Translations under genes and position numbers: made by a program | NCBI GenBank assembly: GCA_003133265.1 | Contig: PKWQ01000425.1 | Location: 1-12,966 of the forward strand | DNA: 12,966 nucleotides | Source: Acetobacteraceae bacterium | Lineage (GTDB): Bacteria; Pseudomonadota; Alphaproteobacteria; Acetobacterales; Acetobacteraceae | Reading direction: 5' to 3' | In this document: one piece after another, positions 6,580 to 12,837 of the stretch | Layout: every line of letters starts with the position of its first letter | Position numbering within the stretch: position 1 is the stretch's first letter | Notes under the pieces: generated by a model | What the model was told of the DNA's origin: nothing | Database searches by the model: none | What the model saw: the letters and a program-made list of their open reading frames with translations, nothing else

Positions 6580-6834
6580 GGCCCGAGATAACGAAACGCC
6601 CGGATTTGTCAGATAAGGGGGCAAAGCGGAAAGGCGTTGGAGTAAATTTTCAATTATGACAGGCGATTAGGCCGCCAAGGTAGGTGCCGCCTGTCGGTGA
6701 TTTCGCTCACCACCGCCAGCACACTCTTTCGCAGTCGGAATGGCGCAACCCTTTGTTCCATTTAAAAAGCCGCGCCAGCGCGCTCCACGCTGATGCCTTA
6801 TCTGTCAAATCCGGGCGTTTCGTTATCTCTGGCC
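6580..6834. mobile_element. Miniature inverted-repeat element (MITE-like), about 250 bp
   Basis: The arm at 6585-6618 is repeated in inverted orientation at 6796-6829. The match is 34 nt with a single mismatch; both arms contain GATAACGAAACGCCCGGATT. With partial matches the arms extend outward to 6580 and 6834, giving 38-bp arms. The inner 180 bp hold no gene. Size and arm length resemble miniature elements mobilised in trans, in particular Tn3-derived ones, which typically have 38-bp arms; the usual GGGG outer end is not seen. No target duplication is evident next to either end. It lies 217 bp from the recombinase start and 47 bp from the end of the substrate-binding protein gene. A pair of inverted recombinase sites is the main alternative. 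Confidence 0.6.
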
Positions 6835-6873
6835 TGCTCGGGAAAGCACCTATCTTTCGAGGGAGCGCGGGCT

Positions 6874-6890
6874 GCGGGCACTACGCCCGC
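6874..6890 (-). terminator. Weak hairpin at the end of the substrate-binding protein gene
   Basis: GCGGGC (6874-6879) and GCCCGC (6885-6890) form a 6-bp GC stem whose 5-nt loop contains the minus-strand stop codon TAG. No T-run follows on the minus strand, so termination here would have to be Rho-dependent or weak. It may have no role. Confidence 0.25.
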
Positions 6891-8464
6891 CTCACGTTCC
6901 AGAAGAACGGTGCGGAGGCCGGCAGGATGTCGCGCAGGCCCCGGTATGCAGTAGGCGGGAATAGCTGACCGAGCGGGACGATCGGCACCGACCTGAAGGC
7001 GCTCCTTTGGATATCGTCGAGCAGCAGCTGCGCATGCTGCGCATCGCCGGCGTTGAGCCAGGCGGTGGTTTGCTCCTCAAGCTCGGGGTTGGCGTGCCAG
7101 CCGAACCACCCGTTCGCGCCCGCGCCACGGATATACAGATTCTCTGCTGGGTTGGTGACGGACGAACCCGGCCACGTCGTGTGGAAGATGCTCCACCCGC
7201 CCCGCTCCACGGGCTCTCGCGACGTCCGTCGCTGGGTGACGGTGCCCCAGTCCATCGTCTGCAGCTCGACGTTCATGCCCAGCTTGCGCAACAGGTCGGC
7301 GGTAATCTCGCCCAGAGGAATGATGTATTGATTGTCCGTCGGGTTCAGGATGACGACCTTCTCGCCCCGGTAGCCCGATGCCGCGACGGCCGCGCGGGCG
7401 CGTGCCAGGTCGGGGGGCTGGCGCATCATTTCGGAACCCAGCTCGGTCACGCCGGGCAGGCCGCAGGGGAACATCGCAAGGCACTGGCGGTAGGTCTTCG
7501 GGTCGCCCCCGGAGGTGGCCTGCAGGTAGTCGTCCTGCGTGACGGCGGAGAGGATGGCCTGGCGCAGCTTCACGTTGTCGAACGGCGGCGTGACATGGTT
7601 GAACCGCAGCCCGAGAATGAGGCCGAACGGATCGAGCGACGTCACGACGACGCCCCGGGTCTGGCTCAAGCTCGGCACGAGGTCACTGAGCGCCGCCTCC
7701 CACCAATCGATCTCACCTGTCTTCAGGGAAGCGGCTGCCGTGGCTGAATCCGGGATCACGACCCATTCCAGGCGGTCAAAATGCACCTGCTTGCCGCCCG
7801 CGCTCCAGGATGCCGGTTCGGATCGCGGCTGATAGCCGTCGAAACGCGCGTAGACCACGCGGCTTCCGGACAAATACTCGTCGGCCACGAACCGAAACGG
7901 CCCCGAGCCCACCATCTCCGTGATCTGCGTCGCGACGTCCGTCTTCGCTAGCCGCTCCGGCATCATGAAGGCCGGCGAGGAATGCGGCTTGGCGATCGCC
8001 CGCAACAGATGCGGGAAAGGTCGCCGCAGGCGGATGCGCACGGTCCTGTCGTCCGGCGCCTCCCACGCGCCGACCGCCGCCGCGAGGGCCTGGCCGAAGC
8101 TGTCGCGCTGGCTCCACCGGCGCAGGCTCGTAGCACAGTCGCTGCCCCGCACCGGCTCCCCGTCGTGGAATTTCAGGCCATCACGCAGGCGGATGCTATA
8201 GGTCAGCCCGTCATCGGACACCTCCGTCCCTTCGGCCATCTGCGGTTGCGGGCGGAGCTGGGCGTCGACGCCGTAGAGCGTGTCGAACACGCAGTAGCCA
8301 TGCGCGGTGGTGACGGACGCTGTCGTGATGATCGGGTCGAGGATGGTGAGGTTGGCTTGCGGGACGAAGCGCAGCGTGCGGGCCCGAGCCGGCTGGGCGA
8401 GCGCGGGCGCGGACGCGGCCAGCAGCGAGGCTGTGGTTCCCTGCAGGAAAGACCGACGTTGCAT
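6881..8464 (-). CDS. Family 5 ABC transporter substrate-binding protein (peptide/oligopeptide type), Tat-exported
   Basis: 527 aa, typical for the SBP_bac_5 (DppA/OppA-like) family. The N-terminus MQRRSFLQG has a twin-arginine motif followed by a hydrophobic stretch and ALAQPARA as cleavage region, so a folded protein is exported to the periplasm. The family signature region is VSDDGLTYSIRLRDGLKFHD, then PVRGSDCATSLRRW, a central NVKLRQAILSAV and a C-terminal region with WSIFHTTWPGSS. It should bind a peptide or similar ligand for import. AGGAG lies 9 nt before the ATG. It is the third gene of the metallopeptidase-aminotransferase operon, 67 nt after the aminotransferase. No permease or ATPase gene follows; instead the miniature inverted-repeat element begins 47 bp away. 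The ligand cannot be read from the sequence. Confidence 0.92.
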   Translation of the reverse strand: MQRRSFLQGTTASLLAASAPALAQPARARTLRFVPQANLTILDPIITTASVTTAHGYCVFDTLYGVDAQLRPQPQMAEGTEVSDDGLTYSIRLRDGLKFHDGEPVRGSDCATSLRRWSQRDSFGQALAAAVGAWEAPDDRTVRIRLRRPFPHLLRAIAKPHSSPAFMMPERLAKTDVATQITEMVGSGPFRFVADEYLSGSRVVYARFDGYQPRSEPASWSAGGKQVHFDRLEWVVIPDSATAAASLKTGEIDWWEAALSDLVPSLSQTRGVVVTSLDPFGLILGLRFNHVTPPFDNVKLRQAILSAVTQDDYLQATSGGDPKTYRQCLAMFPCGLPGVTELGSEMMRQPPDLARARAAVAASGYRGEKVVILNPTDNQYIIPLGEITADLLRKLGMNVELQTMDWGTVTQRRTSREPVERGGWSIFHTTWPGSSVTNPAENLYIRGAGANGWFGWHANPELEEQTTAWLNAGDAQHAQLLLDDIQRSAFRSVPIVPLGQLFPPTAYRGLRDILPASAPFFWNVRRA

Positions 8465-8531
8465 GGGCGTTATCTCCTGAACGGCGGCGGTGCCGCCTTG
8501 GGCCGAGGAAAATGGATGGGGTGCCGTCGAG

Positions 8532-9527
8532 CTATGCCGCCTGCGTCGGAGGCGCCTGGAAATACGTCACCGGCTCGCCTTTCCAGCCTAGGTTCCGGCG
8601 CTGCCAATACTCCCGGTGCAACCGCACCGTGACGGGGCCAGGGGCGCCGTCGCCGATCGCGGCACCGTCGAGGCGGGTGACCGGTATTAGCCCGCCGGCC
8701 GTGGTGGTCAGGAACACCTCGTCCGCCCGGCGCAGCATTTCGGCGGGCAGGTCGGCGGGCTCGACCGTGATGCCCAGATCCTCGCACAGTTCGATGGTGG
8801 TTCGCCGGGTCATGCCGTCGAGCATCCCGTTGCGTGGAGTCAGCAGGCGATCCCCAACGCGCGCGAACAGGTTGAAGCCTGGCCCTTCCGTGACGTTCCC
8901 GGATTGGTCCACCAGCACCACCGTCTCGGCCCCCCGATCGAAGGCGTCGAACATCCCCATCTCGAAGTCGAGCCAGTGGTAGTGCTTGACCATCGGATCG
9001 ACCGAGCTGGCGGAAATCCGCACGCGGTCGCTGATGTGGACGTGCATGCCCCGCTGCTGCACCTCAGGCGACGCGATCCAGACGAACGGAATGCAGAACG
9101 CCTGGAACCGGCTCCGGCACAGACGGATGTCGCGGCTACCGATGGGCGGACGCCCCCGGGTCATGATGATCTGCACATAGGCCCGCCAGAACCCGGCCGT
9201 CGCCACCATGTCGTGCACCGCCTGGTGGATCGCCGCCCGCGGCAGTGGCGGCTCCATGCGAAGCCGGCCCAGCGACCGCTCGAACCGGTCGAGATGATCG
9301 CTGAGGCGGAAGAACTGGCCGTTCCAGACCGAAATCGTCTCCTGGCAGGCATCCGAGCGGAGGAACCCCCAGTCGAGCAACGGCAGGGTTGCCTCCTCCA
9401 CAGGCACGATCCGGCCGTCGATCCAGGCCACGCCTGCGGCGAACCGGGGGTCGGCCGGCCGGTCGGGCAGCGGCGCCGTGTCCTCGGGCCAGGCCAGCCG
9501 GGCATTCGTTCCTGTGGTGGTGGACAT
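8532..9527 (-). CDS. Fold-type IV (class IV) PLP aminotransferase, (R)-amine transaminase-like
   Basis: 331 aa. Class IV aminotransferases use pyridoxal phosphate; the family includes branched-chain and D-amino-acid transaminases, ADC lyase and (R)-selective amine transaminases. K181 in VDPMVKHYHW is the Schiff-base lysine and E214 in NVTEGPGFNLF contacts the cofactor; their spacing of 33 equals that I recall for characterised (R)-amine transaminases. Other blocks recall that subgroup: PFVWIASPEVQ, GMFDAFDRGAETV, DEVFLTTTAGGLIPVTRLDG and the GPVTVRLHREYW tail. So an amine, D-amino acid or beta-amino substrate is more likely than a branched-chain one. The frame is open further upstream, but ATG 9527 has GGAGAG before it and gives the family N-terminus. 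It lies 32 nt after the metallopeptidase gene, in the same operon. The substrate is inference. Confidence 0.88.
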   Translation of the reverse strand: MSTTTGTNARLAWPEDTAPLPDRPADPRFAAGVAWIDGRIVPVEEATLPLLDWGFLRSDACQETISVWNGQFFRLSDHLDRFERSLGRLRMEPPLPRAAIHQAVHDMVATAGFWRAYVQIIMTRGRPPIGSRDIRLCRSRFQAFCIPFVWIASPEVQQRGMHVHISDRVRISASSVDPMVKHYHWLDFEMGMFDAFDRGAETVVLVDQSGNVTEGPGFNLFARVGDRLLTPRNGMLDGMTRRTTIELCEDLGITVEPADLPAEMLRRADEVFLTTTAGGLIPVTRLDGAAIGDGAPGPVTVRLHREYWQRRNLGWKGEPVTYFQAPPTQAA

Positions 9528-9559
9528 GGTTGAATCGTCTCTCCGCTTGCGTCGGGGTG

Positions 9560-11047
9560 TCAGTCGAGGAACACGGGCTCTGGCGCGTCGTCGCAGGGCC
9601 AGAAGGGCCGGTGCTTGACCTGCCAGGCGATCGTCTCGAGCCGCGGCGTGGTGGGGCCCGGGCCGTCGATTGCCAGCCAGTCGATACCGGGGCCGAGGAG
9701 GTTCCTGAAGTTCATCGGGTTCTTGAACGCGGCGAGGCGGCATCCCCGGAAATCGATGCCGCAGGCGCGGTATTGCTCGTCCCCGTACTCGTAGGTGGCG
9801 TGGGTCGGCACGACGATGCGGACGCCGCCGCAACGCATCACCGCGGTCGGCCCCATGGTGCCGGGGGTCCCGGCGCTTATCCCCGCGTCATAGAAGAATG
9901 CACCGTCGTGCAGGCTTTCGACCCGTGCCTCGACCATGACAGGCGCATGGAAGCGCGGATCGAGCCTGGAGCCGACCTGCGTCCGCAGCATGGCGCCGGT
10001 GCCGACGGCGAATGCGGCGCGGCTCACGTCCGGGTCCACGACCAACACGACCGCCTCGACCTCCGGCGCGATCCGCAGCAAGGCGGCCAGGACCGCCGGG
10101 CCATCGCCAGCCGCGCCGCCCCCAACGCAGTCCGGCGCGTCGGATAGGATCACCGTCGCCGCATCCAGCGACAGCGCACGTCGTACTGCCTGGTCGGGTG
10201 GATAGCTCGGCAGCTCGAATTCGCGGCGCCGGTCCCACATCTCGCGGACCAATTCCGTCGCGGCCTCCAGCGCCGTGGCCGGGTCACCGTCGGTGACGGC
10301 GACGGCGGCAATGCCCACACCGGGGATATCGAGCCAGGGCTGGACGGGGAAGTAGCTGGCCGACAACGCCCGGCCCGCCTGCTCGAGACGCCGTGCCGTC
10401 TCGCGCAGCCTGGCCATCGGCATGCCGTCGCGCGTCGCCCCGCCCAGCACGGGCAGCAGCGCATCGATGCGGCGCAGCCGGGTGACCGGTCGGATGAGGC
10501 CGGCGACCGCGTCGGCCAGCAGCGCCGCTGCGCGCCGCCCGGTCGTGTAGACGTCGTTGTGCGGATAGGTTTCGTAGCCGACCAGGATGTCCGCGGCCGC
10601 GACCATGCGCGGAGTCACGTGAGCATGCAGGTCCAGGCTGGCGGCTACGCGAACGCCCGGCCCCACCAAGGCCCGCACGGCGGCCAGCAGGTCGCCCTCT
10701 GCGTCGTCCATCGTCTCGCACACCATGGCGCCGTGCAGGGCGAGGAAGACTCCGTCGAGCGGCATGGCGCCCTCGATGCCAGCCAGGATGCGCCCGCGCA
10801 TGTCGGCGTAGAACGCGTCCTCGACCCGGCCACCCGAGCCGCCGTGCGCGACCAGCACCGGGATCACCTCCAGCCCGGCCTCTCGCAGGCGGTCGATCCC
10901 GCCGGTCACGGCCAAGGGTTTGCCCTCCACCGCCCGGAACATGTCCGGTCCTTCCGCCAGCACCTTGCGGGCGAAGTCGTCATGGCGGTGCAGGCGCGCA
11001 GAGAGCGTGTTCCCTTCGAACTCGAAGCTGGCAACTGCAACGCGCAT
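9560..11047 (-). CDS. M81-family metallopeptidase, MlrC (microcystinase C)-like
   Basis: 495 aa, matching the family length of about 500. MlrC proteins are zinc enzymes that cleave small linear peptides or amide bonds, first known from microcystin breakdown, but most members act on unknown substrates. Family blocks: F10-EGNT near the start, LALHGAM (102-108), AASLDLHAHVT with D139 and H141, GYETYPHND with H163 (likely zinc ligands with the D-x-H...H pattern), then SDAPDCVGGGAAGDG and a C-terminal region with VVPTHATYEY. There is no signal peptide, so it is cytoplasmic and acts after import. It is first in an operon with the aminotransferase and the substrate-binding protein and divergent from the XRE-cupin gene. 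AGGTAGG precedes the ATG. DLHAH replaces the more usual DLHAN. Confidence 0.92.
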   Translation of the reverse strand: MRVAVASFEFEGNTLSARLHRHDDFARKVLAEGPDMFRAVEGKPLAVTGGIDRLREAGLEVIPVLVAHGGSGGRVEDAFYADMRGRILAGIEGAMPLDGVFLALHGAMVCETMDDAEGDLLAAVRALVGPGVRVAASLDLHAHVTPRMVAAADILVGYETYPHNDVYTTGRRAAALLADAVAGLIRPVTRLRRIDALLPVLGGATRDGMPMARLRETARRLEQAGRALSASYFPVQPWLDIPGVGIAAVAVTDGDPATALEAATELVREMWDRRREFELPSYPPDQAVRRALSLDAATVILSDAPDCVGGGAAGDGPAVLAALLRIAPEVEAVVLVVDPDVSRAAFAVGTGAMLRTQVGSRLDPRFHAPVMVEARVESLHDGAFFYDAGISAGTPGTMGPTAVMRCGGVRIVVPTHATYEYGDEQYRACGIDFRGCRLAAFKNPMNFRNLLGPGIDWLAIDGPGPTTPRLETIAWQVKHRPFWPCDDAPEPVFLD

Positions 11048-11059
11048 GACCTACCTATC

Positions 11060-11097
11060 CGACCAGGGTATGCTCTATTATCTGGATTATTTGGTCG
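11060..11097. promoter_or_regulatory. Spaced inverted repeat in the divergent control region
   Basis: CGACCA (11060-11065) and TGGTCG (11092-11097) face each other across 26 bp inside the 72-bp gap between the metallopeptidase and regulator genes. They flank the AT-rich core that holds the promoter. This is a reasonable binding-site candidate for the XRE-cupin regulator, but six-base arms could be chance. Confidence 0.35.
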
Positions 11098-11107
11098 AAG
11101 GCGTCAA
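11077..11107 (-). promoter_or_regulatory. Sigma70-like promoter for the mlrC-like operon
   Basis: On the minus strand TTGACG (11102-11107) and GATAAT (11077-11082) stand 19 bp apart, about 30 bp upstream of the metallopeptidase ATG at 11047. Both hexamers are close to consensus; the spacer is slightly long, as is common for promoters under regulator control. The site lies inside the spaced inverted repeat. Confidence 0.5.
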
Positions 11108-11119
11108 TGATTTTTCGAT

Positions 11120-11827
11120 ATGGAAAAATTGGTTCCCCGGCCCAGCGCGGTCGCCACCGTGGTTAAGGCTGCGCTCAAGCAGCCCCGAACGTCAGACGCC
11201 AGCCGACTGGCGCCCGAGGCGGCGGCGCCGGGTATCATCGGGCAGCCGGAGATCGGCAGGCGCCTGTCCCGGGCGCGGCACGATCGCGGCTGGACGCTCG
11301 CCCGCCTGTCGGCGGAGAGCGGTGTGGCCATCGCCACTCTGTCCAAGGTGGAGAACGCTCGCAGCGGCGCGTCCTTCGACACCGTCGCCCGGGTCGCGCG
11401 GGCGCTCGGCCTGCGCTTCGACGACATCCTGAGTCCGGATAGCCCCAGCTTGGCCAAGGGACGGCGGGCGGTGACACGCGCGGGAGAAGGCGTGGGCTTC
11501 GGCTTCGGCAGCTACGACTACCTCGTCCCGTGCGGGGAACTGACGCAGAAGGCGATGGTCCCGCTGATCATGACCATCAAGGCCCGCGAGGTGTTGCCGC
11601 CGGAGAGCTGGGCCAGCCATGCCGGCGAGGAGTACATTCACGTGCTGGAAGGCGAGATCGACCTGCACACCGAGTGCTACGAGGTGTCCCGCCTTCGTGC
11701 CGGCGACAGTGCCTATATCGACAGCACCATGCGCCACGCCTTCGTCAACGCGGGCGAAGGCGTGGCCCGCATCCTGTCCATCTGCCTGGCCAGCTCGCTC
11801 GAGGAACTCTTCCCTGGTCGGGTTTGA
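11120..11827 (+). CDS. XRE-family transcription regulator with C-terminal cupin domain
   Basis: 235 aa. After a poorly ordered N-terminus (about 1-42), residues 44-103 form an HTH_3 domain (IGRRLSRARHDRGWTLARLS, then LSKVENARSGASFDTV, ending DDIL). Residues about 150-225 form a cupin small-molecule-binding barrel with HAGEEYIHVLEGEIDL and a second motif near RAGDSAYIDSTMRHAF. Such regulators (compare PuuR or SutR) sense a metabolite and control a neighbouring catabolic operon. The gene is divergent from the metallopeptidase-aminotransferase-SBP operon with 72 bp between the start codons, so it probably controls that operon and itself. ATG 11120 is the longest start; no strong Shine-Dalgarno sequence is seen. 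The ligand is unknown; an imported peptide or amine is likely from context. Confidence 0.9.
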   Translation: MEKLVPRPSAVATVVKAALKQPRTSDASRLAPEAAAPGIIGQPEIGRRLSRARHDRGWTLARLSAESGVAIATLSKVENARSGASFDTVARVARALGLRFDDILSPDSPSLAKGRRAVTRAGEGVGFGFGSYDYLVPCGELTQKAMVPLIMTIKAREVLPPESWASHAGEEYIHVLEGEIDLHTECYEVSRLRAGDSAYIDSTMRHAFVNAGEGVARILSICLASSLEELFPGRV

Positions 11828-11883
11828 TTCTGACCACGGCTTCGTGGCCTGTCGCCAAGCGCGAGGGAGGGCAGGCGACCGCC

Positions 11884-11940
11884 TCAGTGCAGCCACAAGC
11901 CCCCGGTGACGTTCAGCGCCTGCCCGGCGCATTGCCTCGC
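11884..11940 (-). pseudogene. C-terminal tip of a short-chain dehydrogenase/reductase
   Basis: The last 18 codons before TGA (11884-11886) read ARQCAGQALNVTGGLWLH, the typical ending of classical SDR oxidoreductases (GQALNVDGG type). Upstream of 11940 the similarity stops abruptly and the frame turns into arginine- and serine-rich nonsense. The rest of the gene was therefore lost by insertion or deletion at this point. Confidence 0.7.
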
Positions 11941-12055
11941 CTGAAATGTTCCCCTGAGCTGACCCGTTGCCTCACTTAATTTGCTCCCCACCGGTGTGCA
12001 TCGGCGGGGGTGGAGATGGGGCGAATCGGCATGTCGACACGAGCCGGCGGCGGTG
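11941..12055. other. Junction sequence after the SDR remnant, possible insertion-sequence end
   Basis: The stretch starts at the SDR break. It has spaced CCCC blocks, in TGTTCCCCTGAGC (11948-11960) and TTGCTCCCCACC (11981-11992). Spaced repeats like these recall the multiple terminal repeats of IS21-type elements, but I cannot name the element and no transposase gene is near. No gene is seen until 12056. Confidence 0.25.
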
Positions 12056-12286
12056 ATGCCGGTGTGGGCGTTCGAGCCGGAGGGCGGCAGCGACGACGTT
12101 CTGGTCAGCTCGGCTCGGCTGTGGGGAACGGACCTGTTCGTCGAGGCGCTGCGCGTCGAGGACGACGACCACCCGGAGCCGGTTGCGACGGTGCGCGAGC
12201 GGTTCGCGCGCTGGATCACCGCGGCGGGCCAGGGCGAGACGCTGAAGACGGTACGGCTGCCCGGCCGCCACGGCGCCTACGCGTGA
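12056..12286 (+). CDS. Small hypothetical protein
   Basis: 76 aa starting MPVWAFEPEGGSDDVLVSSA and ending LKTVRLPGRHGAYA. It is acidic and Arg-rich, without signal peptide, membrane helix or recognised domain. The codons show strong G/C in third position, like real genes of this genome, and a good intrinsic terminator follows 64 nt after the stop; both favour a real gene. A TTG at 11981 would extend the frame by 25 codons into the junction sequence, which looks unlikely. No clear Shine-Dalgarno sequence is present. It is isolated between two mobile-element scars, and the function is unknown. Confidence 0.5.
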   Translation: MPVWAFEPEGGSDDVLVSSARLWGTDLFVEALRVEDDDHPEPVATVRERFARWITAAGQGETLKTVRLPGRHGAYA

Positions 12287-12349
12287 TCTTCGCCGCAGCG
12301 GCGCCCGCCTGAGGGCCGGCAGCGGCGCGCGGCATCATCGTGCGGGAAC

Positions 12350-12391
12350 GGGGCGTCGGCCGCATGGTCGACGCCCCTGCCCTTCATTTTT
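12350..12391 (+). terminator. Rho-independent terminator
   Basis: GGGGCGTC (12350-12357) and GACGCCCC (12370-12377) form a perfect 8-bp GC-rich stem around a 12-nt loop, followed by TGCCCTTCATTTTT ending at 12391. It fits termination of plus-strand transcription from the small ORF at 12056-12286. Confidence 0.6.
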
Positions 12392-12431
12392 GGCCCGGCG
12401 GGCCGCGGAGGCAGAAAACCGATGGAACGCT

Positions 12432-12476
12432 TGGTGAGCCCGGTGGGACTCGAACCCACGGCCCCAAGATTAAAAG
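12432..12476 (-). tRNA. tRNA-Lys (TTT) 3' fragment, 45 nt, 5' half missing
   Basis: Read on the minus strand the fragment starts at the anticodon loop CTTTTAA (anticodon TTT). It continues with the 3' anticodon stem TCTTG, variable loop GGGCC, T-stem GTGGG, T-loop TTCGAGT, T-stem CCCAC, 3' acceptor strand CGGGCTC, discriminator A and encoded CCA. All lengths are canonical (positions 32-76). The preceding bases (CAGAA) pair poorly with TCTTG, and no D-arm or GAGCCCG acceptor strand lies upstream, so the 5' half is absent. Tyrosine-recombinase elements often integrate in tRNA genes and leave exactly such 3' pieces, so this is probably an attachment-site scar rather than a working tRNA. Confidence 0.82.
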
Positions 12477-12607
12477 TTCTGAGATCGCATCGGACGGATG
12501 GCCCGAATTGACTCTGTTTCGAGCCGCTTCAAGCACTTCTGGACCGGCGGCCGCCCCGTTCCCTCCCCTTGTTTACCCAAAATCGCCACCCCTCGCGACT
12601 TATACCG

Positions 12608-12626
12608 GCGGGGGAACAGCGGGGGA
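12608..12626 (+). repeat. Tandem 8-bp G-rich repeat with 11-bp period
   Basis: GCGGGGGA occurs at 12608-12615 and again at 12619-12626, 11 bp apart, about one helical turn. Such phasing is seen in recombinase arm sites or regulator sites, but a low-complexity G-tract in GC-rich DNA is also possible. Confidence 0.3.
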
Positions 12627-12639
12627 CGGAGGATGACAT

Positions 12640-12730
12640 CAAAAACGCCAACCGACCGTCGCCACCGCCGGCAGAGCTCGGCTTCAAAGGCAACTTTCGT
12701 CTTGAATTCCGCCACATATTGTTCCGTTTG
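12640..12730 (-). pseudogene. Possible IS3-family OrfA (transposase N-terminus) remnant
   Basis: The minus-strand frame over 12680-12712 reads AEFKTKVAFEA, very close to the (S/T)AEFKAKVALEA motif at the start of IS3-family OrfA transposases. A shifted frame just downstream gives a W-R-F-stop-C-H-P pattern that could be the decayed ...RFGVHP helix. Nothing else of the element can be seen. The match is short, so chance is not excluded. Confidence 0.3.
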
Positions 12731-12837
12731 CTCGTCATCGGGCTCGTCCTCCTCAAAGGAAGAGCCAAGTTTAAGCACCTGTCCGATTTTCCGGGACCAT
12801 CCCACTCGCCGCGCCCGGCGATTTCTGACCGTTCTAT

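Larger units (their letters stand above)
12477..12837. other. Gene-poor stretch between the tRNA remnant and kdpE
   Basis: Long frames on both strands (up to about 123 codons) lack the GC-rich third positions of true genes here and have scrambled composition, so I do not call them. Contents that can be named are a possible transposase remnant (about 12640-12730) and a G-rich 8-bp direct repeat (12608-12626). It looks like the decayed end of an integrated element next to its tRNA attachment site. Confidence 0.5.

Noticed and set aside
9528..9833. N-terminal extension of the aminotransferase frame
   Set aside because: It is the antisense-side open frame within the metallopeptidase gene; it is Arg/Pro-rich nonsense, and ATG 9527 gives the family N-terminus.
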